Of a stretch of 64,000 nucleotides of DNA, positions 25,634-34,571 are shown piece by piece. Position 1 is the first letter of the stretch; each line of letters begins with the position of its first letter. This DNA comes from Terriglobia bacterium (GTDB lineage: Bacteria; Acidobacteriota; Terriglobia; Bryobacterales; Bryobacteraceae): contig JAIQFE010000005.1 in the NCBI GenBank assembly GCA_020073445.1, forward strand, positions 124,001 through 188,000, given 5' to 3'. The notes below the pieces were generated by a model, which was not told the origin of the DNA, ran no database searches, and saw only the letters and a program-made list of their open reading frames with translations. Made by a program: the position numbers and the translations under genes.

Positions 25634-26452
25634 TCAGATTTTCCGCAGTTTCACGCTTCCGTTAGTGGTACTCACGTGAATCAGCGGCCCACCGGAACCG
25701 ACGTTAAAGTCCAGGTTCTGGGGTCTCTGGGGCCAGACGCGGCCCTGCACGGTGATGGAAACCGGGAAGTCTGAATCGATCGCTCCGTTCACCGTCTCGG
25801 TCTGGATATGCGCCGAATAGTTTTCCGGCATAGTGATCGTCACGCCGCCGTTGATGGTGCGCGCATCGAGCTTCCCTCCCTCCCAGGTCCTTCCGGTGAG
25901 TTCGACTTGAATGCCGCCATTGCGAGTCTGGCCGCTGACATCGCCTGCCACGCGTGTCAGCCGCACGCCTCCATTCTTGGTCTCGAATTCGATATGCCCG
26001 CGAAGATCGGAAAGATCCACGCCGCCGTTTACACTCGTTGTGCTCAGATCGGTCATTTGGGGGACAAAGATTTCGTAGCTGACGGACCATGAGGCATCCC
26101 GTAGCGAGTCAGGCCCGGACGTGCTGATCTTGCCTGCCGAGGCGTCCACCCGAACTTGCCCGGCCAGCGCACGGGCTTCGTCGACAGAGCCGGCCCATGC
26201 ATCGATGCGGCTGCGGATCGAAACATCATTCCGAAGCCACCCTCTTACGGTCACGCCGCCGTTCTTGCCCGGATCCACTGTCAGCCGGCCTACACCGGGG
26301 ATCGTTTGTTCACGAACTTCGCAAAAACGTTGGCGATTGCCGCCGTAATTCCCGTTGTCGCAGGTGAGGCGGGGAGTCTGATTATCGCGCAGCTGTCCGT
26401 AAGCGGATCCGGCCAATACCAAGGGGATCGCCAAGGCCAATACAAGTTTCAT
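25634..26452 (-). CDS. Secreted DUF4097-type beta-helix adhesin-like protein
   Basis: 272 residues; signal peptide to about residue 19. After a Cys-containing segment (residues 30-48) comes a repeating pattern of TKNGGVRLT, TRNGGIQVEL, TINGGVTITM, TVNGAIDSDF and TTNGSVKLRK, one short beta rung per NGG/NGS. This is the signature of DUF4097/GIN right-handed beta-helix proteins. A GGAGG Shine-Dalgarno precedes ATG 26452. Likely periplasmic or surface located. A second family member occurs at 50192. Confidence 0.82.
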   Translation of the reverse strand: MKLVLALAIPLVLAGSAYGQLRDNQTPRLTCDNGNYGGNRQRFCEVREQTIPGVGRLTVDPGKNGGVTVRGWLRNDVSIRSRIDAWAGSVDEARALAGQVRVDASAGKISTSGPDSLRDASWSVSYEIFVPQMTDLSTTSVNGGVDLSDLRGHIEFETKNGGVRLTRVAGDVSGQTRNGGIQVELTGRTWEGGKLDARTINGGVTITMPENYSAHIQTETVNGAIDSDFPVSITVQGRVWPQRPQNLDFNVGSGGPLIHVSTTNGSVKLRKI

Positions 26453-26506
26453 TGGAACCTCCGCTGCGTAATACCGGCGAACGCGGCGGGCGTTACACGC
26501 TAGTCA

Positions 26507-27211
26507 TTAATCGGTCGGATTGGTGGCGAACACCGTCAGTTCGGTGACGAATCCGCGGTCTTCCATTTCGAGGACCGATTTCACTGCGTGGGCGATGTCC
26601 GCCGGCAGCAGCTTGCTGGGGTTAGCTTTCTGCTCAAACCCCGCGGCCGTGCCGAAGCTGGTAATCACTTCGCTGGGATTCACCAGAAACACGCGGATGT
26701 TGTTCTTGCGCAGCTCCTGACGCCAGCATTCGGTCATCCCGCGCAGCGCGAATTTGCTCGCATAGTAGGCCGTGCCGTTGGGCGCGCCCCGATGCGACGC
26801 CGTGGACCCAATGTTCACGATGTTCCCGCGGTTCTTCGCAACGAAGTGCTTGGCCGCCTCGCGCGCCATCAGCATCGCGCCGGTGACGTTGGTGGCGAAG
26901 GTGCGCTCAAAGCTCGCCAAATCGAATTCAACCAGCTTTTTGAAGGTGCCCAGTCCCGCGTTGTTGACCAGGATGTCGAGATCGCCGAACTTCTCCAGGA
27001 CCTCACGCATGGTGCGCAGGACGTCGGCCTCTTTCGAGACGTCGGCGTGGATGGGATGCGCGCCCAACTCTTTGGCAGCCTGATCCAGCTTTTTCTTATC
27101 GCGCCCGGTGATGGCGACCCGCGCACCGCTATCGATCAGGCTCTTGGCGATGCCGTGGCCGATCCCCGAACTGCCGCCGGTGACGAGAGCAACTGCGTTT
27201 TTGAGATTCAT
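26507..27211 (-). CDS. Short-chain dehydrogenase/reductase (FabG-like)
   Basis: 234 residues. Cofactor motif VTGGSSGIGHGIA, NAG motif ILVNNAGLGTF, catalytic Ser in NIGSTASHRG and YxxxK in AYYASKFAL. Classical SDR, NADP-type choice is plausible from AITGRDKKKL. Substrate unknown; 3-oxoacyl reduction or alcohol oxidation possible. Divergent from mtgA. Confidence 0.92.
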   Translation of the reverse strand: MNLKNAVALVTGGSSGIGHGIAKSLIDSGARVAITGRDKKKLDQAAKELGAHPIHADVSKEADVLRTMREVLEKFGDLDILVNNAGLGTFKKLVEFDLASFERTFATNVTGAMLMAREAAKHFVAKNRGNIVNIGSTASHRGAPNGTAYYASKFALRGMTECWRQELRKNNIRVFLVNPSEVITSFGTAAGFEQKANPSKLLPADIAHAVKSVLEMEDRGFVTELTVFATNPTD

Positions 27212-27262
27212 TTCTCAATCAGTCTATCGCAGGCTTTTCGACAGCTGCGCAATACTAATGCC

Positions 27263-27985
27263 TTGAAGCCGCCATCCAAGAAAACACGCAAGTCCAAACC
27301 CAACCTCCGGCGCAAACGCCCGCTCTGGAAACGAGTCATCCTAGCGGCCGTCCTGTTTCTGCTCGGATTGCACGTCTTCTGGGCCACCGCGCTGCTGGCG
27401 CTGCGCTATATCGATCCTCCGACTACGGGCGTCCAGATCCAGCGGCGAGTCGAAGCGATGTTCAAGAAAGGCGCATACAAGAAACGCTACACCTTCGTGC
27501 CGTTGCATCGAATCTCGCCGACGCTCCAGCACGCGGTGATCGCGGCCGAGGACGGCAACTTCTATCGGCACTACGGCATCGACTGGGGCCAGGTGCGCCA
27601 GGTCATTGAAGACAGCGCCGACGCAGGCGAGGTGACTCGTGGTGCCTCGACCATACCCCAGCAACTGGTAAAGAACCTGTTCTTCACCACGCACGCCAAC
27701 CCGGTCCGGAAAGCCTTCGAGTTTACCCTGGCGCCGATGGCGGTGATGATCCTGGGCCGCAATCGGCTGCTGGAGCTCTATCTCAACGTGATTGAGTGGG
27801 GACCGGGCGTCTATGGGATCGAGGCTGCGGCCGAATATCACTATCACACCTCGGCGTCGACGCTTGGCCGGGAGCAATCGGCGCGGCTGGCTGCGATCCT
27901 GCCCTCGCCCCGGCGCCGCAAGCCGGAACGGATGAGTCAATACAGCGCTATCATTCAGGATCGGATGAGGATTCTGGGTTGGTAA
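27263..27985 (+). CDS. mtgA: Monofunctional peptidoglycan glycosyltransferase
   Basis: 240 residues from TTG 27263; the only nearby ATG is out of frame and the upstream part of the open frame is antisense to the SDR gene. A basic N-terminus, one membrane helix (VILAAVLFLLGLHVFWATALLAL), then the GT51 domain: catalytic Glu in IAAEDGNFYRHYGIDW, GASTIPQQLVKNLFF, and NRLLELYLNVIEWGPGVYGIEAAAEYHY. Polymerises lipid II glycan strands on the outer face of the inner membrane. Confidence 0.93.
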   Translation: MKPPSKKTRKSKPNLRRKRPLWKRVILAAVLFLLGLHVFWATALLALRYIDPPTTGVQIQRRVEAMFKKGAYKKRYTFVPLHRISPTLQHAVIAAEDGNFYRHYGIDWGQVRQVIEDSADAGEVTRGASTIPQQLVKNLFFTTHANPVRKAFEFTLAPMAVMILGRNRLLELYLNVIEWGPGVYGIEAAAEYHYHTSASTLGREQSARLAAILPSPRRRKPERMSQYSAIIQDRMRILGW

Positions 27986-28024
27986 TTATGATATGCTGAC
28001 CCCCGGCCAGGGAGGATTGCGGCT

Positions 28025-28486
28025 TTGAATAAGACGAAGTGGGAAATGGCGTGTTTGCGGTTCGCTGCGGCTTTAATGCTGGGCTTAGGAGTGGGATGGT
28101 TCGGGCTTCCAAGCTTGGCGCAAGGCGGTGACACCTACAAAACACGGCTCTCCGCCTTGCCGGCCGACGCGAAAACCCGGCCGGATCTGGCGGGCACCGG
28201 TACCGTGACCGCGACCCTTTCCGGCACGAAACTTACGGTGAACGGAACCTTCGAAGGGCTGAAGACCAACGCCGTCTCCGCCAAGCTGCAAAACGGCATC
28301 GTGGCCGGTGTGCGCGGTCCGGCCTTCGCCGACCTCACGATCACCAAGGCCATGAGCGGCACCATCACCGGTTCAGCCGATCTGAATCCGCAGCAGCTGC
28401 AGAATCTGAAAAAGGGCGGCATCTACGTCCAGATCTACACGGAAAAGCCCACGGATGGCACTCTGTGGGGCTGGTTGCAACACTAG
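28025..28486 (+). CDS. Secreted CHRD-domain protein
   Basis: 153 residues from TTG 28025 behind an AGGGAGG ribosome binding site. Signal peptide to about residue 33, then one CHRD domain (TGTVTATLSGTKLTVNGTFEGLKTNAVSAKL ... GGIYVQIYTEKPTDGTLWGWL). CHRD domains take their name from chordin; in bacteria they occur in secreted proteins of unknown function. It precedes the heme-PQQ dehydrogenase by 12 bases and is probably co-transcribed. Confidence 0.8.
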   Translation: MNKTKWEMACLRFAAALMLGLGVGWFGLPSLAQGGDTYKTRLSALPADAKTRPDLAGTGTVTATLSGTKLTVNGTFEGLKTNAVSAKLQNGIVAGVRGPAFADLTITKAMSGTITGSADLNPQQLQNLKKGGIYVQIYTEKPTDGTLWGWLQH

Positions 28487-28498
28487 GAAACATCTCCC

Positions 28499-30670
28499 AT
28501 GAAGAAAACTCTTGTTCTCGTATCTCTCTTCGCCGCTCTTTACGGAGTTCTCCAGTTGTTTGGCCAGCAGGGGGCTCAACAAGGTACGGCTGGACCTTTC
28601 ACCGCCCAGCAAGCCGACGCCGGACGGGCCGCCTATCAGCAGAACTGCGCCGGGTGCCACGCGGCGGATCTTTCGGGGATCGGTAACGCCCTGCCTCTGT
28701 CGGGTCTTCCGTTCACCGGCAGTTGGGGGAACCGCACCGTCGGCGATCTGGTGAGTTTCATGGAAGGCGCGATGCCGCCGACCAATCCAGGCGGGCTGGG
28801 CGAACAGAATTACTTGAGCATCGCCGCGTTTATTCTGCAATCGAACGGCGCACGCGCCGGAAACCAGGCGCTGGCGGCGAATTCAGCGGTCGCGATTCGC
28901 AGCGTGACCGGTCAAGTGGTAGCGCAGGTTCAGGGCGGACAAGGCAAGCAGGGCAAACAAGGTAAAGCTGCTCCCGCTGCTGCTGGCGGTCGCGGTGCGG
29001 CACCGGCGGCGCCGCGAGGCTTGACCATCCCCGGCAACGTGAAGAACTACACGCCCATCACGGACGCGATGATGCGCAATCCGGATCCGGCGGACTGGCT
29101 GATGATCCGGCACGACTATCACGCCAACAACTACAGCACCCTGAACCAGATCACCGCGAACAACGTGCAGGATCTGCGTCTGGTGTGGACCTGGGCGATG
29201 AATGAGGGCACCAATCAGCCGGCTCCCGTGGTGCATAACGGGACCATGTTCATCAACAACCCGGGCAATATCGTGCAGGCGCTCGACGCCAAGACCGGCG
29301 AACTTATCTGGGAGAACCGCATCGGCGAAAGCGCCACCGGCAATTCGCAGCGCGGGCTATCGATTTACGACGACAAAGTCTACGTGACCACCGGATCGGC
29401 CGAGATCTTCGCGCTGGACGCGCGCACAGGTAAGGAAGTATGGCACACCGTTATCGGCGATCGCACCAACGGCACCTACAGCACCAGCAGCGGACCGATC
29501 ATCGCCAAGGGCAAAGTCATCCAAGGGCTGGGCGGCGGCTTGTGCGATCAGTATCGCGAAGAGAAGTGCTTCATCAGCGCTTACGACGCGCAAACCGGGA
29601 AGCTGGTTTGGAAGTTCTACACCATCGCCAAGAGTGCCGATCCAGGCGGCGATTCCTGGGGTAAGTTGTCGGACCTGTTCCGCGCGGGCGGCGACACCTG
29701 GATCACCGGCAGCGTCGATCTCGATTTGAACCTGACGTATTGGGGAATCGCGCAGGCCAAGCCCTGGATGCGGGCGACCCGCGGGTCGGGCAATGGCGCA
29801 ACCAACTACGCGAACTCGACCGTAGCCCTGGACCTGGATACAGGCAAGCTGAAGTGGTGGTTCAACCATGCACCCGGCGAAACGCTGGACCTGGATGAGG
29901 TGTTCGAGCGCGTCCTGGTCGACGATCAGGGCCAGAAGTTCGTGTTCAGCGCCGGCAAGGACGGCGTTCTCTGGAAACTCGACCGCACCAACGGCAAGTA
30001 TGTCGGTCACAAGGAAACGGTCTTCCAGAACGTCTATGATTCGATCGATCCGAAGACCGGGGAACCGCATTTCCGGAACGATATCGTCGAGAACCAGATC
30101 GGCGAATGGGTGCAGAACTGCCCGACTTCGGAAGGCGGTCACAACTGGCACGCCATGAGCTATCACCAGCCGACCAACCAGATCCTGATTCCGGTGGCCC
30201 AGAGTTGCCAGGAAATGAATCCGCAGAAAGTCGACTTCGTCGAAGGCGGCGGCAGTGGCGGTGGTGCAGCGCGGCGCTTCTTCGAGAGTCCGGGCAGCAA
30301 CGGCAACGTCGGAAAATTCGCGGCGTACGATGTCCGGACGCTTAAGGAGAATTGGAAACTTGAGCAGCGCTCGCCGTTCATGACCGCGATTCTTTCGACG
30401 GCCGGCGGCATCGCGTTTGTCGGCGACATGGATCGCTACTTCCGCGCCGTGGACGTGAAGAACGGCAAGGTTCTTTGGGAGACTCGCCTGGGCACATCCG
30501 TACAAGGCTTCCCGCTGACGTTCAGCGTGGGCGGCAAGCAGTACATCGCCGTCTCGACGGGATTGGGTGGCGGCAGCCCGCGCATGGTGCCGGGCGTGCT
30601 CGCTCCCGAAGTGCACTATCCAAACAACGGGAACGCGCTTTACGTGTTCGCACTACCCGATCGGCGGTAG
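28499..30670 (+). CDS. PQQ-dependent dehydrogenase with N-terminal cytochrome c
   Basis: 723 residues. Signal peptide, then a cytochrome c domain with C50AGCH54 (residues 36-120), a Gly/Ala/Lys-rich linker (about 140-175), then an eight-bladed quinoprotein propeller. Tryptophan-docking style repeats such as [32 protein letters not shown] and [16 protein letters not shown] are clear, ending [13 protein letters not shown]. Usually the heme domain is C-terminal in quinohemoproteins; here it is N-terminal. Oxidises alcohols or sugars in the periplasm and passes electrons to heme. Confidence 0.88.
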   Translation: MKKTLVLVSLFAALYGVLQLFGQQGAQQGTAGPFTAQQADAGRAAYQQNCAGCHAADLSGIGNALPLSGLPFTGSWGNRTVGDLVSFMEGAMPPTNPGGLGEQNYLSIAAFILQSNGARAGNQALAANSAVAIRSVTGQVVAQVQGGQGKQGKQGKAAPAAAGGRGAAPAAPRGLTIPGNVKNYTPITDAMMRNPDPADWLMIRHDYHANNYSTLNQITANNVQDLRLVWTWAMNEGTNQPAPVVHNGTMFINNPGNIVQALDAKTGELIWENRIGESATGNSQRGLSIYDDKVYVTTGSAEIFALDARTGKEVWHTVIGDRTNGTYSTSSGPIIAKGKVIQGLGGGLCDQYREEKCFISAYDAQTGKLVWKFYTIAKSADPGGDSWGKLSDLFRAGGDTWITGSVDLDLNLTYWGIAQAKPWMRATRGSGNGATNYANSTVALDLDTGKLKWWFNHAPGETLDLDEVFERVLVDDQGQKFVFSAGKDGVLWKLDRTNGKYVGHKETVFQNVYDSIDPKTGEPHFRNDIVENQIGEWVQNCPTSEGGHNWHAMSYHQPTNQILIPVAQSCQEMNPQKVDFVEGGGSGGGAARRFFESPGSNGNVGKFAAYDVRTLKENWKLEQRSPFMTAILSTAGGIAFVGDMDRYFRAVDVKNGKVLWETRLGTSVQGFPLTFSVGGKQYIAVSTGLGGGSPRMVPGVLAPEVHYPNNGNALYVFALPDRR

Positions 30671-30814
30671 ACGCTCACTCTCACGCGCATTGCGCACTGG
30701 CCGAAAACCACCAGCTGGCGAATTTCGACCGCCGTGCGGTTGAGACAATCGTCCATCTTTCAATCAGTTACCGCGTGGCCGTAAACATGCAGTAACAAGC
30801 GTGGAAGGTGGGTT

Positions 30815-31837
30815 ATGTATCGGCCTATTGCAGTCATCTTTTCCGTTGTGAGCGTTGCCACGGTAGCATTCGCTCAGGATTCCGGCGGGTGGAGAAAATT
30901 TGGAACCTCGTCCGGGAATCAAAGCTATTCCCTGAACCAATCCGCACAGACGCAGAATTCTCAGCCGGCGCTAAATAGTGCGCCGCCTCAGAATTATTCG
31001 CAGCCGGCCGCAGTGCCGTCCCAGATTACGCTCCCCGCGGGAACGTTCGTGAGGGTGCGCATCAATGAGAAACTTTCCAGCGACAAGAATCAGCCGGGTG
31101 ATTTGTTCACCGCTACGCTGGTGCAGCCGCTGATCGCAAACGGCTTGGTGATCGCACAACCCGGTCAAAATGTCGCCGGGCGAGTTTCCGAAGCAGTGAA
31201 AGCGAAGGAAGGTAACGGCAGGTCGCGGCTAGGCGTGGAGTTGACCGAACTGAGCCTGGTGGACGGGCAACAGGTGCCCATCCGAACCCAGCTGATGGAA
31301 TACCATCGCGCGACCAACAATGGCCGCGATACCGGCGTTGTTTTCGGCACCACGGCTGCCGGAGCGGCGATCGGCGCAGCAGCGGGCGGGGGCTTTGGTG
31401 CGGGCGTCGGTGCGATCACCGGAGCCGCCGCGGGCGCTCTTGGCGTGTTGGCCACGCGCGCGCACGCTACCGAGATTTATCCGGAGGCGATGTTGACATT
31501 CCGCACAATCGATCCGGTCACCATCTCGACGGATCAGTCGGGAGGCGCGTTCCGACCGATGCCGCAGCAGAATTACCGGTCCTATCAGGATCAAGGTCAG
31601 CCGCGACAGAGTGCGGTCGCCCCACCGGCGCCTTACTACTACGACGGTTATTATGATCCGTACTCTTATCCGTACTACTATCCCTATGGCCCTTACTTTT
31701 ACGGGCCGAGCATCGGATTCTTTTACGGGGGCGGTTACGGCTTTCGCGGCGGTGGTTTCCGCGGGGGCGGCTTTCATGGCGGCGGTGGATTCCACGGTGG
31801 TGGCCACGGGGGCGGCGGCCACGGCGGACACCGCTAG
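30815..31837 (+). CDS. Secreted protein with Tyr/Pro-rich and Gly/His-rich tail
   Basis: 340 residues; ATG 30815 follows AAGGTGGG. Signal peptide to about residue 20, Gln/Asn-rich segment, then a beta-barrel-like domain (ITLPAGTFVRVRINEKLSSDKNQPGDLFTATLVQPL) of a type found in many acidobacterial envelope proteins. A Gly/Ala-rich hydrophobic stretch (about 190-215) is a glycine-zipper candidate. The last 65 residues are YDPYSYPYYYPYGPYFYGP followed by GGGF/GGGH repeats with many His, possibly metal-binding. The 144-base gap before it shows nothing clear. Confidence 0.7.
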   Translation: MYRPIAVIFSVVSVATVAFAQDSGGWRKFGTSSGNQSYSLNQSAQTQNSQPALNSAPPQNYSQPAAVPSQITLPAGTFVRVRINEKLSSDKNQPGDLFTATLVQPLIANGLVIAQPGQNVAGRVSEAVKAKEGNGRSRLGVELTELSLVDGQQVPIRTQLMEYHRATNNGRDTGVVFGTTAAGAAIGAAAGGGFGAGVGAITGAAAGALGVLATRAHATEIYPEAMLTFRTIDPVTISTDQSGGAFRPMPQQNYRSYQDQGQPRQSAVAPPAPYYYDGYYDPYSYPYYYPYGPYFYGPSIGFFYGGGYGFRGGGFRGGGFHGGGGFHGGGHGGGGHGGHR

Positions 31838-31855
31838 GCAAACTTAGTTCGACAA

Positions 31856-31893
31856 GACCTCCATTTGCACGAGTACAATGTGCAGTGGAGGTC
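31856..31893 (+). promoter_or_regulatory. Hairpin that buries the ribosome binding site of the secreted DinB gene
   Basis: Left arm GACCTCCA (31856-31863) pairs perfectly with TGGAGGTC (31886-31893), extended after a small bulge by TGCAC (31866-31870) with GTGCA (31880-31884). The right arm contains the GGAGG (31887-31891) that serves TTG 31901. A T-rich run (TTTCCTTTT) follows, so the same structure may terminate the upstream transcript. Confidence 0.6.
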
Positions 31894-31900
31894 TTTCCTT

Positions 31901-32482
31901 TTGCGTAACACTACTGCACTGTTGGCTGTTCTGGCCGTCTCCTTTGTGACAGCTCCCGCCGTCTTTGGAGCCGAAGGACTCGGCAAGGTTTTCGACGATC
32001 AGGTGTCCACCGTGGAACGAGAGGTCCTGGGCCTGGCGCAGAAGATGCCGGCCGATAAGTACGACTTCGCTCCAACTGGTCCGGGCACGTTCACCGGCGT
32101 CCGGACCTACGCTCTGCAGGTCCGCCATATTGCGACCTACATCTATCGGATCGCGGCTTCTGTGTCGGGCGAGAAGGCTCCGGTCGAGATCGGGCCCACG
32201 GATAACGGCCCCGATACGCTCAAGACCAAAGACGAGATTATCGACTACTTCAAAGGCGCGCTCGCCTTCGCTCACAAGGCCATGGGGACGATCAACGAGA
32301 AGAACATGTACGATCAGGTTCCCTCGCCCTTCGGTCGCGGAATGATGACCCGCGTGGCTGCTGCGGCTTTCCTCGGCCAGCATAGTTACGATCACTACGG
32401 ACAGATGGTCGTGTACGCCCGGATGAACAACGTGATTCCGGGTGGCGGGCCGCCTCCAGCCGTTAAGGGAAAGGCGAAGTAG
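31901..32482 (+). CDS. Secreted DinB-like protein
   Basis: 193 residues from TTG 31901, selected because GGAGG lies nine bases upstream and translation then begins with a signal peptide (NTTALLAVLAVSFVTAPAVFGA). The mature part has DinB layout: VFDDQVSTVEREVLGLAQKMP, ALQVRHIATYIYRIA and AFLGQHSYDHYGQMVVYARM, supplying three candidate metal-binding His. A DinB fold with an export signal is less usual than the cytoplasmic form at 267. The start region lies inside a stable hairpin. Confidence 0.82.
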   Translation: MRNTTALLAVLAVSFVTAPAVFGAEGLGKVFDDQVSTVEREVLGLAQKMPADKYDFAPTGPGTFTGVRTYALQVRHIATYIYRIAASVSGEKAPVEIGPTDNGPDTLKTKDEIIDYFKGALAFAHKAMGTINEKNMYDQVPSPFGRGMMTRVAAAAFLGQHSYDHYGQMVVYARMNNVIPGGGPPPAVKGKAK

Positions 32483-32496
32483 AGTATTATCTGTAT

Positions 32497-32525
32497 TAGT
32501 ACACATGTGTTATAGTACACATGTG
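32497..32525 (+). promoter_or_regulatory. Direct-repeat operator and -10 box of the YtrA-type regulator
   Basis: TAGTACACATGTG occurs at 32497-32509 and again at 32513-32525 (16-base period), each containing the palindrome CACATGTG. A -10 box TATAGT (32511-32516) lies within, six bases before the GTG start at 32523, so a bound repressor would cover promoter and start codon. Autoregulation is inferred. Confidence 0.6.
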
Positions 32526-32918
32526 ACAGAATTCACGCTGACGCTGGAATCCGGCGCATCTATCTCTGATCAGGCAGTTTATGCCGCTAAGAAGGCTTTG
32601 ATCTCGGGCCAGATGCGCCCCGGAGAACCGTTCCCCTCGGTGCGCTCCTTGAGCCAGACACTGAAGATCAACCCCAACACGGCGCACAAAGTCATCGCTC
32701 GTCTGACTGCCGAAGGGTTGCTTGAGGTGAAGCCTGGGATCGGCACGATTGTCGCCGAGCCCCCACCCGGTAACGCCACAGTCCGCAGCAATCTCCTGAA
32801 GAACAATCTGGAGAGGATCGTCGTCGAGGCCAAACGGGCAGGGCTGAAGCTGGAAGATCTGACCGCCGCCCTGTCCTACCACTGGACCCGGCTGAGCCCC
32901 GGCGGCGAATCAGCGTAA
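32523..32918 (+). CDS. GntR-family regulator, YtrA subfamily
   Basis: 131 residues from GTG 32523 (ATG 32505 in frame is possible). Short GntR protein: winged helix with QAVYAAKKALISGQMRPGEPFPSVRSLSQTLKINPNTAHKVIARLTAEGLLEVKPGIGTIV, and only a ~45-residue helical dimer tail, which is typical of YtrA. YtrA regulators usually control ABC exporters lying downstream; here the downstream neighbour is convergent and unrelated, so this one is an orphan or regulates in trans. The operator lies directly on its start. Confidence 0.9.
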   Translation: MTEFTLTLESGASISDQAVYAAKKALISGQMRPGEPFPSVRSLSQTLKINPNTAHKVIARLTAEGLLEVKPGIGTIVAEPPPGNATVRSNLLKNNLERIVVEAKRAGLKLEDLTAALSYHWTRLSPGGESA

Positions 32919-34541
32919 TTCGTCGAGGACGACTTTCCCGTCGACGACCGTCAGCACGGACTTCAGCTTCTTGATGGACTCATCCGGCACCTTCGCCGGA
33001 TCGAGATAATCATCGCTCAGCGCCGCAACATCGGCCAGCTTGCCCACCTCGATGGTTCCCAGCCTGTTCTCTTCGTGCGTGTACCAGCCGTTTTCCGACG
33101 TGTACAACCGTAAGGCTTCCAGGCGCGTGAGCTGCTGGCCTGGATTAATCATCTCTCCGGCGGAGTTCTTGCCGGTGACCATGTAGTAGATCTCGAGCCA
33201 TGGATCGAACACGGACACTGCGGCCGCATCCGACCCGGCGCCGACGTGGATCCCGCTATCGACGATGGTCTGGAAGGGCGGGCCCCCGTTCTGCGGGGTG
33301 CCGCCGAGATACAGCCAGCCGTGAACCGCGACGCCCGCGCCGATCGCCTTGAGACGATCGAGTGTAGGCCTGTCGATCTTGGGCACGTGCCCTATCGACC
33401 AATGCAGGTCCTTGATGGGCGTCACGGCGTTCACCCTCTCGAACGTCTCGGTGGTGAACTTGTCCTCATTCAGCGAAAGCGTGTGCTGCTGGAATGCCCA
33501 GCCGTATTTGGCGACCAACTGCAGGGCGGTTTCGTAATTCGCTGGACCGCCCTGCGCAGTGACGCGCCACGCCGCGGCGAACTCGCCGATGCCCGATGTC
33601 TTCAGCATGTCGTCGCCGAAATCGGGAAAGTTATTCAACAGGCGTTGTTTCAAGATCGGGACGTCCGGCCGGGTATCTTGCGTCAGATAAAAGATGCGCA
33701 GGCGATGCGTCATCTTGCCTTCGCGGTGCAGCGCCATGAAAGCGTCGTACATGGTCCACGGATTCAGGCTCTCAACGCTCTCGGCTTGTGCGGCATCCTG
33801 CATGTCGGGCGTGCCGGGGATGGTAAAGGCGCCCATATCGACGCTGGTGGTCAGTCCGAAGCCGGTCAGGTAGTTCATCGCGTCGACGGTTCCGCGCTTC
33901 ATGTCCTCAAACGTTTGGATCGCCCGCAGGGCGTTCAGCGCGGCGTTGAATCCCGGCCCGGCGATCACACCGGTAGGGCTCACCATGATGCCCTTGGATT
34001 CGAAGAATGCCTTGCCGCGGCTATTGGTCACCGTTCCTCCACCATTCAAGAGATACGGGTGATCCGGGAGCGCCGCATCCAGCTCGGCCAGGGTCGGCAG
34101 GCGTTTTTCGGTGACCTGCTTGGCGTTGAAATCGCCCAGCGTGGTGATAAAGGATCCCGCCGGAACGGTTTTGGCCTTGGCCTTGAGCATCGCCTGAATG
34201 TCGGCGATCGACGCAGCGGTTTCGAGCCGAATGTCGTATCCGGGACGCATTCCCAGCAGCACGATGTGATTGTGATTGTCGATCAGTCCCGGAACCACGG
34301 TGCGGCCTCGAAGGTTGATGGTCTTCGTGCACGGGCTGGTTCGGGTGTCGCCGGTCTTACCGACTGCCGTGAACTTGCCGTCCTGGATCACGACCTCCGA
34401 GACGATCGTGTTCTGTTTGTCCAGCGTGACGATCTTGCCGTTGGTCAGGTGCAGGTCGCGCGAACCGGCGCAGGGGGCTTGCTGCGCCCATGCGCAACCA
34501 GCCGCCACAACTCCCACGAGGAGATATTTCATGATTCCCAT
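32910..34541 (-). CDS. Secreted amidohydrolase (YtcJ-like, amidohydrolase 3)
   Basis: 543 residues; ATG 34532 is an alternative start nearer the signal peptide (MKYLLVGVVAAGCAWA). The metal-binding HxH is in VVPGLIDNHNHIVLLG; further ligands fit HTLSLNEDKF and SIGHVPKID, and the metal Asp fits HVGAGSDAAAVSVFDP. The N- and C-terminal segments form the small beta-sandwich of the urease superfamily. It cleaves C-N bonds of unknown periplasmic substrates. It converges on the GntR gene with a nine-base overlap and diverges from the tannase gene. Confidence 0.88.
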   Translation of the reverse strand: MGIMKYLLVGVVAAGCAWAQQAPCAGSRDLHLTNGKIVTLDKQNTIVSEVVIQDGKFTAVGKTGDTRTSPCTKTINLRGRTVVPGLIDNHNHIVLLGMRPGYDIRLETAASIADIQAMLKAKAKTVPAGSFITTLGDFNAKQVTEKRLPTLAELDAALPDHPYLLNGGGTVTNSRGKAFFESKGIMVSPTGVIAGPGFNAALNALRAIQTFEDMKRGTVDAMNYLTGFGLTTSVDMGAFTIPGTPDMQDAAQAESVESLNPWTMYDAFMALHREGKMTHRLRIFYLTQDTRPDVPILKQRLLNNFPDFGDDMLKTSGIGEFAAAWRVTAQGGPANYETALQLVAKYGWAFQQHTLSLNEDKFTTETFERVNAVTPIKDLHWSIGHVPKIDRPTLDRLKAIGAGVAVHGWLYLGGTPQNGGPPFQTIVDSGIHVGAGSDAAAVSVFDPWLEIYYMVTGKNSAGEMINPGQQLTRLEALRLYTSENGWYTHEENRLGTIEVGKLADVAALSDDYLDPAKVPDESIKKLKSVLTVVDGKVVLDELR

Positions 34542-34559
34542 ATATTACGCCCAAAGCAG

Positions 34560-34571
34560 TAGAATCTCGCT
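34560..34571 (+). promoter_or_regulatory. Candidate -10 box, leaderless start of the tannase-family gene
   Basis: TAGAAT (34560-34565), six bases, ATG 34572. No ribosome binding site between. Confidence 0.4.

Noticed and set aside
26588-27262. Upstream extension of the mtgA frame
   Set aside because: Antisense to the SDR gene and without signal; glycosyltransferase features start after TTG 27263.
29357-30616. 419-codon minus frame opposite the PQQ dehydrogenase
   Set aside because: Antisense shadow of a well-supported propeller gene.
33246-34562. 438-codon plus frame opposite the amidohydrolase
   Set aside because: Antisense shadow; the minus frame carries metal ligands and a signal peptide.
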